From positions 3,075,331 to 3,139,330 of the forward strand of contig JACAXG010000014.1 of NCBI GenBank assembly GCA_018881555.1: a stretch of DNA of 64,000 bases. Direction: 5' to 3'. Each line of letters opens with the position of its first letter. Positions within the stretch are counted from its first letter, which is position 1. The translations under genes were made by a program, and so were the position numbers. The notes beneath the pieces were generated by a model that was given only the letters and a program-made list of their open reading frames with translations, did not search any database and had not been told where the DNA came from. This stretch comes from Amblyornis subalaris. Its lineage: Eukaryota; Chordata; Aves; Passeriformes; Ptilonorhynchidae. Of this stretch, positions 1-10,645 are shown in pieces.

Positions 1-1890
1 GTTAATTAAGCTGCCAAACTCACTTCATTAAATAATTCATCCTCTCATTTGTCTTTACTGTGCATTTTATCTCACTGCATCTCAGTGTTCAGCTGACCTC
101 TGTGTTTGACAAAAGCCAAAATATTTCTGTATAGATCCTACCCAAAACAACTCATGGAATGCATCTGTAAATATATGTATATATGCATTAAAAAATTTCA
201 TGCGATGTTATAATTTCAACTGTTTGGGTGCATTTTGTTATTTTTAATGAATGATGAAAGGAAACTTTCTGTTTACATAGATGCTCATGAATTTTAATGT
301 AAGACTAGGAGGAATTAAACCAAAAAGCTCATTTAATATGGCAAGATTTCCCACAGACAGCTATCAATGGTATGAATATTTAGTTTGCATTGTTTTGTGA
401 AATGAGACAACCAAGAATCTTCCCCAGTCTAATACTGGAACAATAAGCAATGAACTCAGGATATGCCACAAAGCCTTTCTATAAAATGGCATAATTCAGA
501 GATGAATTTAGGCTTTAAATAGCTTTAGAAGAACTTTAATAATCACAATTTATCATAACAAATAAAGTGAAAACATCAAATAAAAAAAGTGAATAAGAGT
601 GACCATAAACACACTAAAATTTCATGGCAACCTCAATTAATTATTCTGTTTAAAGCACCCTTTAATTCTTCCTCTGAGTTAGTGTTGGTTATTTACAGAA
701 AGAAGAGTTCTAGAAGTTTGCTTTTTTAATTCCTCTTTCAAAACACACTTATCACAGAAAGCTTCCAATTCTACTTCAATGTAATCATTTTTAAAGTTAA
801 TACAAATTATTTATATCCTCTGAGCCAAGGTACCTAAAACACTGATATAAAAGTGAGTTCTGAACTTCAGCCTCAAGTGTTTTATTTAGAAATAAAACTA
901 GGAAGTCACTCAAAAACTGGGATTACATTCCACAGATTACACTAAATAGCAGTTTTTCCTGCTGCTAACCAGGATGGCAAATACAATAAAGGTGTGTTCA
1001 GTGTTCAGTGCTTTTCAAGGGAAAATGTTTGATCTGACTTGGTTGTGCTCTGGAGATGTTGAGCATCGTGAGAAAAGAACNAAAAAATAATAAATTCANG
1101 AATTTCTTTNGACTAATCCTAAAATAAGCAGGGATGAAGAGAAGAAAACCAAAGTAAANGTAATTACCTCAGAGAGCAGACAATTCCTACAGCAGCTCAG
1201 GATGTCACCAGGATTTTTGCACATGAGACAGCCCAAATGAAGATGTGACCAAAGTCCTCCATCAGNTCTGGGAGATGGAGGACTCCACTCCAAGCCTTGC
1301 TCGGTGTGATAACCAGCAAATACTTCAGTGTAGGAGACTAAGGAAAGAGTTGCATTTATCCATATTTATCCACCTACTGGATAAAAACTGGGGAAAGAAG
1401 GTGGAAAAATAAAGCTGGATGTATTTTGAACACAGAAAGAGAGGTAACTCAAATAACTCACCGAAAAACGGGAAGAAATGGGAAAACTCAGCAATAACAC
1501 GAGGAACGAGCTGGTTCTGCAGGACTTCTGTAGACAGCTGGTTTGTGCACGGTGGTGCCATTGAATCCACATCGTTGTGCTGCAGTCACCAATCACTCGT
1601 GACAGGACTCACCAAAAGTGACGGGGAAAAGCGAGGGGGATTTTCCAGAAAAGTCCAAACTTGCCCAATGTGACATTTTTCTGACAGCACACGGAGCCTG
1701 CTCACTTCGTTTGGCACGAGAGCTCGTTTTAACAATCAGGGCTGCACTGGGTCACTGCAGAACACAGGGATGGCCATGGAGCAGCCTGAGCTTCTCTAAA
1801 TGACAGCCAGGGAGAGATAATTGAGAGGATTTTGATGGCTGCTTATCCCTGCTGGAAGTGCTGGATGTGGGAGCGTGCTCAGCTACTCAT
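1..1890. other. Unique AT-rich non-coding DNA
   Basis: No repeat family, RNA gene or credible exon is visible. The open frames around 1,096-1,800 are short, lie on both strands over the same bases and mostly start with non-ATG codons, so they look like chance frames in a slightly GC-richer patch. The likely state is intron or intergenic DNA. Confidence 0.6.
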
Positions 1891-2340
1891 TTTTATACAA
1901 GAAAATTCATGTTCTCCGCTTTCTTGAGAATGAGACGAGCCTCATTTAACATACATAATAAGAATGATAATTATCATTATGCCTTCATTAACTATAGGCC
2001 AGCCAGGGTCAGCCTCTTTTTGGCCAGAAAGGGATTTTCAGGCTAAACTGCCCCAGCAATCTGTGTAAAATGTTCTTTACTGATGGGCTCTTTATTAAAG
2101 AACTGGAGGGAACTGTAATCTGTAAAATAAAATCTAGAAGGAGCAGCTATTTAATAAATTGCTGGCTTATCTGGTGTTTGCAATGATTTTCTTATTATCC
2201 TANGAGATTATTTTGGACGTTTGGGAAATGATCAGATCAAAAGTCCCCCCAGCTCTGGTGTAAACATAAATATCTCATAAGGCAAGAGTACAAAATCTCT
2301 TTCNCTTGATTTTTCTCACCTATGGAGAAGCTTGGAAAAT
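1891..2340. promoter_or_regulatory. Candidate conserved non-coding element
   Basis: This stretch has mixed composition, no simple repeat and several homeodomain-type cores (ATTA/TAAT). One cluster, TAATAAGAATGATAATTATC, lies at about 1,958-1,977 and another lies near 2,150-2,215. No open frame explains the complexity. The call is inference from texture only; no alignment was possible. It could equally be ordinary unique intron DNA. Confidence 0.25.
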
Positions 2341-3260
2341 TCAAGTTATCTGTTCAAGTAGTTATTGATTGATTAGAGCAGATTCATGCTACAGAGCTAA
2401 AGGAATGTCCATATTGNCTATATTTTTAAAGAATATTCCAATAAGGGATGGTTATGTTTCATTCAGAGCCTTTTCCGTAATGATGAATTTATTATTTAAA
2501 TTACCAACCAGTTCTTCTTGAAAGGATAAGCCTATTCCTAAATGCTAAATTCTGTCATTAGCACGTTTCTCATCTTTATTTCCACTTCAGGGATTATTCC
2601 ACTTGTAAGCAAAACCTCAGTATTTTTACCCCAAATTACGATCAAGTACCTAATAATTCATTGAGATATAAATACGGCTAAGAGTATAAAGTTGTTTCAT
2701 TGCTTGTCGCTGTTGGTTGTTTACANTTCTTAAAGTTATAAGTTAAAAACTTGAGAATTCACAACTGAATTCTGNTTTAAAACTTCTAACTTGAGCTGCT
2801 ACTACTCTTTGTCCAGCCTCTGGAATTGATGAAGCTGCTGGGGGACTACACCTGAGAATTTAATCCAGCCTGCCTTCGTGATAACATGCAATATTTGCCA
2901 GATCTCCATGGGATTTATATTCACTTCAGTAAATTTCTGCTGATTTATAAACAGATTTATCTCATGTCTCTGNTGTTTGGCACATTACTCTTCATTTCCA
3001 AGGTTGAGATTATCATGCTTACTCCAAGGTGCAGTTTATAAAAATGCACAGGGTTCTAGAGAGAAAAGCATTGCCAGGGAAGAAAAAAATTTTCAGCTTC
3101 AGCTTCAGGTAGAGTTGAAAATAGACCAAACTTGACTTAGTTATATAGGGAGAGGATTAAACTAACCCAACAAAACACCACCACAATGCAGGCAAGGTAT
3201 TTTCCAAAGAAATTACTTCTAGGCAAGACATTCTATGGAAATGATTAAAGATTTAGTTTT
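2341..3260. other. Unique AT-rich non-coding DNA
   Basis: I see no gene, repeat family or clear regulatory signature here. Confidence 0.55.
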
Positions 3261-3315
3261 AATATAATATAATATAATATAATATAATATAATATAATAT
3301 AATATAATATAATAT
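3261..3315. repeat. (AATAT)11 microsatellite
   Basis: Eleven uninterrupted AATAT units fill 3,261-3,315, followed by a few degenerate AATA/TAAT bases to about 3,330. A perfect array of this length is expected to vary in length between individuals. Confidence 0.95.
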
Positions 3316-3330
3316 AATAATAATTAATAT

Positions 3331-4476
3331 ATTTGTTAACAAATTAGCTTTGTCCCATGGATACAACTTACAGCTACGATTTAACTTGAAAGAAGTACAC
3401 AGAAATCTATGTCATCTGCATATTTTTAATATATTTTGCCTTGTTTTCCACAGGAATTTTAATAGATATATTCTGTGCATGCTTCTATTCTGACACATTG
3501 TGGATAATCTATCAAATTCAACATAAATTGTTAAAGAGCTTTCTTGAATTTCCTCCTGATTAAATGGCATCCTAGAACCTGCTGAGTAGGAGCAGTCATG
3601 GTTTGACACCATTTGGCTGTGGTTATTCCCAGGCATGATTCCATAACTTGTTGAAGACCAAAAAAATACATTAAATTTTGTGAGAATTTCCTTTCCTCAG
3701 AAGAGCGCAGCCTAAACTTGTGATCCACAGCTGAGTTTTCTCCTGAGCTACATTTCTCATTTCCTCATGAGTTTCTTTGTTTTCAGCCCTTCAATCCCAG
3801 CAGTGAAAATGGAGATGGATGGAGGTGGGGGTTGGTGCTGTGTTTTCTGTTTGTTTGTGCTCCCACATCCAGTAATCGTGGCCATCCAATCATGAAGATC
3901 ATCAAACCATGTACAGATGTTCGGAAAGCACAGTCCCTTCCCTTGAGAAACATCTTTCATTATTAAATAGAAGCATGGGAATCCCCTGGGTCCCCTGATC
4001 CGACTCTGCACAGACACGAGTCCTGCTCAGCTTTCCTCTCCTGGAGCACCTCAAGCTGACTGTTCAAAATTAACTCCACTCCAAAGTTTACAAGATCTTT
4101 CTCATTTTTATTTGTCTTTTAACTGGAAATGAGCTGTGCTTCAAGGTCTTGCTGAGTTATTATGACAGTTTCAATGATGAAATCCAAGATTAGTCACAAC
4201 AATCAGTGGTGGTGCCTTGGTCAGGGGCATTTAAACAATGGCAGCGTGGCCTGAGGGTGCTGTGCAGTGNTGTTTGAGTGAAATTATTTGTATGTGACAG
4301 AGACACTCAATCAAATAATGACTCGGAAGAGCAGAGAGGCAGAATTTGAAAGAATTGAATGCATAAAAGAGCAAATAATTATTTTAAACCTTCATCTTAC
4401 TTGAATTTTACTCATTCTTGCTAAAATTTCTGAAGATATATGAGGTAGGCTTGCGATCTTCTGTATCAGAACACAA
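3331..4476. other. Unique non-coding DNA
   Basis: Only short frames are present, mostly on the minus strand at 3,412-4,017. None has recognisable protein similarity or a splice context. No repeat is recognised. Confidence 0.55.
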
Positions 4477-5003
4477 AGAATCCTGGAAAGGATTGGATTG
4501 GAAGGGATCTTAAAGATCATTCAGTTCCACTCCCTGCCATGGGCAGGGACACCTTCCACTATCCCAGGNTGCTCCAAGCCCTGTCCAGCCTGGCCTTGGA
4601 CACTTCCAGGGATTCAGGGGCAGCCACAGCTTCTCTGGGCAACCTGTGCCAGGGCCTNCCCACCCTCTCAGGGAGGAGTTCCTTCCCAATATCCCATNTA
4701 TCCCTGCNCTCTGGCACTGGGAAGCCATTCCCTGTGTCCTGTNCCTCCATCCCTTGTCCCAAGTCCCTCTCCAGCTCTCCTGGAGCCCCTTTAGGCACTG
4801 GCAGGGGCTCTGAGGTCTCCCCGGAGCCTTCTCCTCTCCAGGTGAGCACCCCCAGCTCTCCCAGCNTGGCTCCAGAGCAGAGGGGCTCCAGCCCTGGGAG
4901 CATCTCCATGCCCTCTCTGGATTCTCTCCAGNAGATTCCACATCCTTCCAATGGGANNACAGGGCTGGAGGCAGCTCTNCAGGTGAGTCCCACCAGAGCA
5001 GAC
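4477..5003 (-). mobile_element. CR1 LINE 3' fragment (minus)
   Basis: This is the longest CR1 copy in the window, about 530 bp, with its 3' end at the left. The plus strand reads as the reverse complement of a CR1 tail: a TTGGAAGGGATCTTAAAGATC-like end, then the hallmark CCATGGGCAGGGACACCTTCC, then CTTCTCTGGGCAACCTGTGCC. On the minus strand, 4,993 down to about 4,510 stays open and shows the conserved C-terminal end of the CR1 ORF2 protein, including RLPREAV and SLEVSKARLD. CR1 ORF2 normally encodes an endonuclease and reverse transcriptase that copies the element; only its last part is left here. The 5' truncation is typical of LINE insertions. Ten N characters fall in this copy, far above the local background. 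The copy is dead. Confidence 0.93.
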
Positions 5004-5339
5004 CTGGGAGCTTTGTGACTACATAAATCTTTCTCAAAAATAAGAGATGAATCACAGGCTCGCCTAAGCAGCCCTTAACGACGGGCCATATCTGTCTCTT
5101 CAAATCAAGCTGATTTATGTTCCACACAGTTTTTGTGTCTCCTGTGCATTCCCTTCCTCGTCTGCCTGGCTCCTGCACATTTCTGAGCCACTTGCTGAGC
5201 AGAGATAATTGCTTGCTTATAATTTTTCCCTTTAGTCATTTGACTTAAACTGGTCTTCCAAAAAAAAAAAAAAAACCAAACAAAATCAGAACTTGCAAAG
5301 TGGCTACAGGAGGAACAAAAATATCTTTTTCTACCTCCT
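5004..5339. other. Spacer with an A16 tract
   Basis: The spacer between two mobile-element remnants holds a run of 16 A at 5,260-5,275. An open frame on the minus strand runs out of the CR1 copy to 5,178, but it is only a read-through of the repeat. No gene is visible. Confidence 0.6.
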
Positions 5340-5563
5340 ATGGAAAAGGCTCTCGTGGCTGAACCCCAAGCACCACGTCGTGGTTCACTCACTCCCACCT
5401 TCCCCTCTGTGGGATGGGGAGGAGAATCATAAAGGCGAAACTTGTGGGTTGGGATAAGAACAGTTTAATAACTGATATTAAAAAAAACCAATAATAATTA
5501 CAGTAGTAATAATAATAGAATAAATTAAATCTATCCCGGCTGAAATCAGGAGAANGACAGAAC
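5340..5563 (-). mobile_element. Avian LTR-element remnant, internally deleted
   Basis: Three blocks in order resemble an LTR family that I recall from bird genomes. The first is CCCCTCTGTGGGATGGGGAG (about 5,402-5,421). The second is a stretch around CTTGTGGGTTGGGATAAGAA followed by CAGTTTAATA (about 5,440-5,470). The third is a terminal CTATCCCGGCTGAAATCAGG (about 5,532-5,551) that matches the inverted end of such LTRs. Between blocks two and three is an A/T-rich AATAATAAT stretch, also typical of that family. The usual central portion is missing, so this is probably a solo LTR with a deletion. No coding sequence remains. The family assignment is from memory and strand is by inference. Confidence 0.45.
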
Positions 5564-6298
5564 AATTTTTGCTAGAAAGCATGTAATTTTTGGACCCAGG
5601 CAAACCGCCAAAAGATTACTGGGAAGAGCAGGAAGGCTTTTTTTCTTCATGCTGCTTTTTTGCCTGTTGCATCCTTTCCTNGCAAACCTGCCCTCCCCAC
5701 TGCATGGAAGTGGAGCTCTGGTTACTCCTGATGGATCAGGGCTTCCNAAAACTGGGAATTTTCCTGAGGAAAGCTTGATAAGAAAATCAGTTCATATCAA
5801 AGTTNGTTCCAGAGAGGAGAAAACCCTTAAAATATTGTCAACCAAAATTGCTGCTACTGTGAACTCCTGAAATTCCACTGGCTTTAGCAATACTGACAGT
5901 TTGCCTGGGTAATGAAGTTGTCTACAGGTTTTTATTGCCATGTGGCTCGACCTATAAAAAATCCAAAAAATGATTTTACCAGTAGATGGACCNAGAACTC
6001 CAAAATTTTGTTCTGATCTGTTCTTCTGTATCGTAAATTCTCTCCTTTAAAGTCCTAGGGACGTCTCATTTATTAAAAAAAAAGAGTTTTCTTTCTTACA
6101 AGCATTTAAATTGGGAAAGTGATGTAATGTGATGACTGTGCTCATTTTTTGAGTTTCATGACATTTTCCTTCTTCTGGTTGATCCTTCACAATGAGTGAA
6201 TTCAAAGCCTGTTTTCTGGGAAGACTCAAAAAACAAATCGTGGTCCACAAAGAACAGCCAGGAGACCTGGGGTGGGATATTTATCATAATTGTATCAA
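5564..6298. other. Unique non-coding DNA
   Basis: Two short overlapping frames at 5,590-5,870 have no recognisable similarity. I see no repeat family. Confidence 0.55.
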
Positions 6299-6488
6299 AG
6301 AATCACAGATTGATTTGGGTTGGGAGAGACCTTAAAGCTCACCCAGTTCCACCTCCTGCCGTGGGCAGGGACACCTTCCACTATCCCAGGTTGCTCCAAG
6401 CCCCATCCAACCCGGCCTTGGGCACTTCCAGGGATGGGGAATCCACAGCTTCTCTGGGCAACCTGTGCCAGGGCCTCCTCACCCTCAA
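6299..6488 (-). mobile_element. CR1 LINE 3' fragment (minus)
   Basis: About 190 bp of CR1 tail. It begins at the left with the 3' terminal AATCACAGATTGATTTGGGT and runs through TGGGCAGGGACACCTTCCAC and the TCTCTGGGCAACCTGTGCC block. It stops abruptly at about 6,488, after CCTCACCCTC. That is the usual 5' truncation point style of CR1. It contains no N, unlike the copy at 4,477. Confidence 0.93.
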
Positions 6489-7248
6489 ATTGTAACAAAT
6501 TGGTGCAAATTTAATATAAACTTACATGGAGATTGCGCATGGGTCGATGAAATAATTCAAATATGTGTATTTAAAAGGCTGAATCCAGTGGGGAGAGAGC
6601 ACACTCTGGACAACAGAATTGCAAATTACTATTAAAATGAGTGTTTGTGATTTACAGAGAAAGACTCTCGAGTTGCACTCATTGGTTGGAGAAGACCAAA
6701 GGGAGATGACATAATAAAAAACATGGGAATGTTTGTAAATACAGAAAAGGATAATTATGCAGAAAATGGGGAGAGAGAACAAATGATCTCTTCAGGTCTT
6801 CTCCAAGAAGAAATGTAATTTCTGTAACTTCAGTCACTGTCACTGCTGGTATTTTCAAGTTCCTGGTTTTTTATGAAAGCATTTGTTCAAAGGACAAATA
6901 AATAAGGCAGATATAGACATAGTTCTGATGTCTGTNCAGTCTGTTCAAGTTTCAATATTTTAGGCTAAATATAAATATCATATAAAGNGCCTTTGATTGG
7001 AACAAAAAATACCCACAGAATAGCATTTCTGGAACAGAGACAAAGGTATTTCTTCATCTTAGTCACAAACAGAATAATATATTGCAGAAAAAAAGCCAAA
7101 AACAACCCACAACCACCAGAACAAGCTCAGAACGTAGCTCTGTCCTCCTCCCATATATTTCAGTATATTTGTTCCAAAAATCTGAGCATAATCTGATTGC
7201 ACAGGAGAAAATCACAATATTCCTTTCATTGGCCTCGCTTATGGGAGC
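6489..7248. other. Unique AT-rich non-coding DNA
   Basis: No gene, RNA or repeat family is recognised. Confidence 0.55.
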
Positions 7249-7297
7249 TGATTTATCCAGTCACTCATTCCAGTGATTTATCCAGTCACTCATTCCA
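7249..7297. repeat. 25-bp tandem duplication (2 copies)
   Basis: The unit TGATTTATCCAGTCACTCAT plus TCCAG occurs at 7,249-7,273 and again at 7,274-7,297. The second copy is identical for 24 bases. It is a recent local duplication with no evident function. Confidence 0.93.
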
Positions 7298-9925
7298 TGC
7301 TGGCATTTGTGCCTCTTTCTAAACCTCAATCACTTTCGAATCCACTGACAGACTCCAGAAATTTCATGGAAAAGGAAGAGATTTAAATATAATTAAATTG
7401 CTTCAAGTTTAATAAAAATAGGTGTTCGAGAAGAACAGCGAGAGGACTTTGAATATTTCCAAGTTTAGCCATAACTTGTGCTTTCTTTGAGCAATTTTTC
7501 AATCATAGCAGCCAANTATGTTATTGCCAAACTAATCTGGGGTCAATAGCTCCATAGTTTGAGGCTCAAGGGGCAGCCAGTTCTGAGTTTCCNTGAACTG
7601 ATACAATCACTATTAATTTGGGTAATTTTCTTACAAAGTAATATCAAGTTATTCATTTTAATGCCTTTTTTTNAAANTTTAATTAAAATACCATTTAGAG
7701 GCTGAGCTACACTNTTAAAGGATTTTTATAATGGTTTAACTTCAAGGAAGGGACTGCAGAAGTCTGCTTAAAAGAGATGTAACTTCACCTGCTGCCCTTC
7801 TATGCTATTTTATCTCCCAATATCTCATATTTCTACTCTAACCATCTTTAGAGAAAAATAAAATCAGATGTGAATAGGTCAGAATAAGAATTAATCATAA
7901 ACCTCCAAATTATCAGAAGGGTTTGATTAGAAAGATGCCATCTTGATTTATACTGTAAAGAGCCAAAGCCACAAATATTTGTATTTATCATCATATTCCT
8001 TTAGTCTTTCCAGTAAGTAATTTATTTTATTCAACAGTTTTGGGGGTTGGTTTGGGTTTTGGGTTTTTTTCTTTCTAGAATTGTTAAGAAACTTGGCAAA
8101 GGGAAAAAAAAAAGGTCACTGGTACATTCTGNCTGCTTTTTGCAGCTCTGCCTGTATGATTCCACCATTTTAACTTGCAAAGAGTCTGTCTGGAAAAAGA
8201 ATGATCTACAACTTCTGGGATAATGCTGTGTTGTCCCACTAAAACAGGGAAAAACAGGAATGCAAGCAANCAAAATCCAACCCAGAAAATGCCATTGAGA
8301 GTAGAATCTTTCAGCGAAAGTGGAGGGTAAATAGCATTAAGCCACATATAAGGCAGGTTTAAAAGTAGATACAGCACAAGTGCTCTATAAAGTTCAGTTC
8401 CACGCAAATGAACATAATAAATAGCAGCATAAATGGTGATAATTGCATTATTTTCAGTACTCCTCTTTCTGCAGCTGTAGACAACACTCAGCCTCCACTC
8501 AAATACTGAGTAAATCAAAGCAAAGTGAATTTAATAGGTCTATTAAAAGTGCACTGCTAATGCATCTTTATATAACTTCGAACAGCAGTAGCACTTCCAC
8601 AGGAATAAGGATAAATATAATGTGTCCTAACAAATAGCAGAAACTGATTTTAACAGGTACTTAGAAAGAGAATATTTGTTTAGATCAATATCCAATTAAG
8701 AACCCAGCTATTCAGAATCTACTCTTTGGTTTCCCTGCAAATTACAAAAGCAAAAGCTATTAGTAAATCTTATTAGTTTCATGCTGGTCTCTNGAGATTT
8801 TTTTTTCCACCTGAATACTTGGTGTCCCTCAAAAGATAATTTTAAACACAGTGTGATATTGATTGTTTCGAGGCACTAACGTGAACTGATCAAACACAAC
8901 CACAGAAAATTTTATTGTATGCACAGGCAAACTGGGGACCAAGATCTGTCAACATCAGAGGTTAATATTTCCACTTTACTAAAAAATTAACAACTAATCA
9001 GGAACTCAAGGAGAGAGTGGAGCTCTACTAACATTTGTAATCATGGGATCTGGATATTACAGTGAATTAGCTGCAGGAACATCATAAAATATGAACTTCA
9101 AAGATTNGGAAGGTTGCAGGTCTGTTGTTTTGAGCGAAGGTAGAAGGAAAATAACTCATTTTTCTGTTTTCTTCCTGCATTCTTTGTGTTCCTTCTGCCT
9201 AAATGACTGATACTAATGCAGACCACACATGCTGATTTCTTTTACGTCCTGAATAATCACAGAAGATGAGAAGTGAGGCTAGAATCAGGTTTCTTCACTG
9301 GAATAGCTGCCTATAACCCTTCCTAAACACAGCACACATTATTTAAGGGAAAGGTACTTTAAGCTGCAATGTTAAATGCAAATGATGAGATCTTCCCTTT
9401 CCAGAAAAGTGGCCGAGATCCTGGAATGCCTCCCTACCTTTCCCTTCATGAGACGAGTTTTTAAGGAGCTGTTCATTCCTTTTCAGCCCTCCAACATCAG
9501 TCTTGTTACGCATGGAGAAAAAAAAAGTCCCCTGGGCTCCAACATTACACCCACAGGTAGCTGGACCATCCCAGGTAAGGGATTCAAAATTAAGCAGCAC
9601 AGCTAATTCCTCCTTTTCCCTCAGTGTTCCCTNTTGTGCCTGGATAAGAGCTGGGCCATGGCTGGCTGAGTCCCCAGAGGTCTGGAAGCCTTCCCTGTGT
9701 CTCCTGCCATCCCTCAGCAAATCAATGCCAATTGACAGAAGTGGCCTGGTGCTGTCTGCTAACGAGACCCTCACTCCGACACTCCAACTGGAGCAGTGTG
9801 ACAGCACCAACGCAGCCAGAAAGAAGGCAAAAGAATGCCAAAGAAATGTTGAAAAAACTGATTTTCCTCGTTAAGTATNTATATACACACAGCTATAACA
9901 CAAAGCCATTTTCAGCTTGAAACAA
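7298..9925. other. Unique non-coding DNA
   Basis: Mostly AT-rich unique sequence. At 9,343-9,874 frames stay open on both strands at once (155 codons on minus, 123 on plus), which indicates a stop-poor patch rather than a gene. No splice-site pair or recognisable protein was found. Confidence 0.5.
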
Positions 9926-9929
9926 AGGG

Positions 9930-10110
9930 ACGGAGTCATTTCTATTTCGCCACCGAAATTCCAGCGCGTCCCATCGTGNTTCCACGCTAATAATTGTTCT
10001 GACGAATGGGGTGAACAGCACATCCTTTAGTTTCATAACTCCTCCTGATTGTCAGCCCCTTGACGTCAGACAACATTCCCTATGGCAACAATATTCCATA
10101 GTCATGCAGG
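9930..10110. promoter_or_regulatory. CpG-retaining candidate regulatory block with CRE
   Basis: CpG dinucleotides are unusually frequent for this AT-rich neighbourhood (for example TTTCGCCACCG, CCAGCGCGTCCCATCG). The block ends with a perfect CRE palindrome and an RFX-like half site, listed next. There is no open frame of note. Basis is motif content only. Confidence 0.35.
10061..10068. promoter_or_regulatory. Perfect CRE palindrome TGACGTCA
   Basis: TGACGTCA is the full cyclic-AMP response element bound by CREB/ATF proteins. An RFX-type half site ATGGCAAC lies 13 bp to the right at 10,082-10,089. The full CRE contains a CpG that decays easily when methylated, so its survival is a mild hint of function. 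Binding is not shown. Confidence 0.4.
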
Positions 10111-10543
10111 TGCTGGAGTAGTAAGGAAAAGGGGGAAAAAAAAGGAAAAAAAATGCTACTAACAAGAACTAGAAGATAAAGAATTATTATGGCAATACAG
10201 AATTGGCAGGAGTAATGAAAAAAATGCCCTAATTTCTTTAGATATTGCTAAAATTTTTTGTCTGCTATCATCCATGCTTTTGAAAAGTGAACATTTAAAT
10301 TTATTTTTTTTTACATAACTTAAAGTCTTCTTTAGTTGGGTGCAATTCAAGGCAAACCAAAGGAAGAGGAAAGCCTTCACTGACTCAAAGAGGTTTGAGA
10401 TCAAATACTAATTTTATAGACAGCAGGGGAAGAATCAAACTTATTACACCATCAAATACAGTCTCCTCACTTCAGTGNCATAATAGCGTCAGCACAAGCA
10501 TATGGACTAAAAATTGTAAGTTGTGTTAAAGGATATGACTCTA

Positions 10544-10645
10544 AGAATCCTAGAATCATGGAATGGTTTGGGTTGGAGGGGATCTTAGGACANTTTCATT
10601 CCAAATCCCCTGCCATGGGCAGGGACACCTTCCGTAGCCCAGGGG
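10544..10645 (-). mobile_element. CR1 LINE 3' terminal fragment (minus)
   Basis: Short CR1 tail of about 100 bp. It starts with GAATCCTAGAATCATGGAAT, then GGTTTGGGTTGGAGGGGATC, then the CCATGGGCAGGGACACCTTCC core, and breaks off after GTAGCCCAGG. Confidence 0.9.

Noticed and set aside
3261..3315. Tandem units as a possible CRISPR array
   Set aside because: Units are 5 bp without spacers, plainly a microsatellite; no CRISPR-like array exists anywhere in the window.
4510..5178. 222-codon open frame on the minus strand
   Set aside because: It is a read-through of the CR1 fragment; the readable part is the CR1 ORF2 C-terminus, not a host gene.
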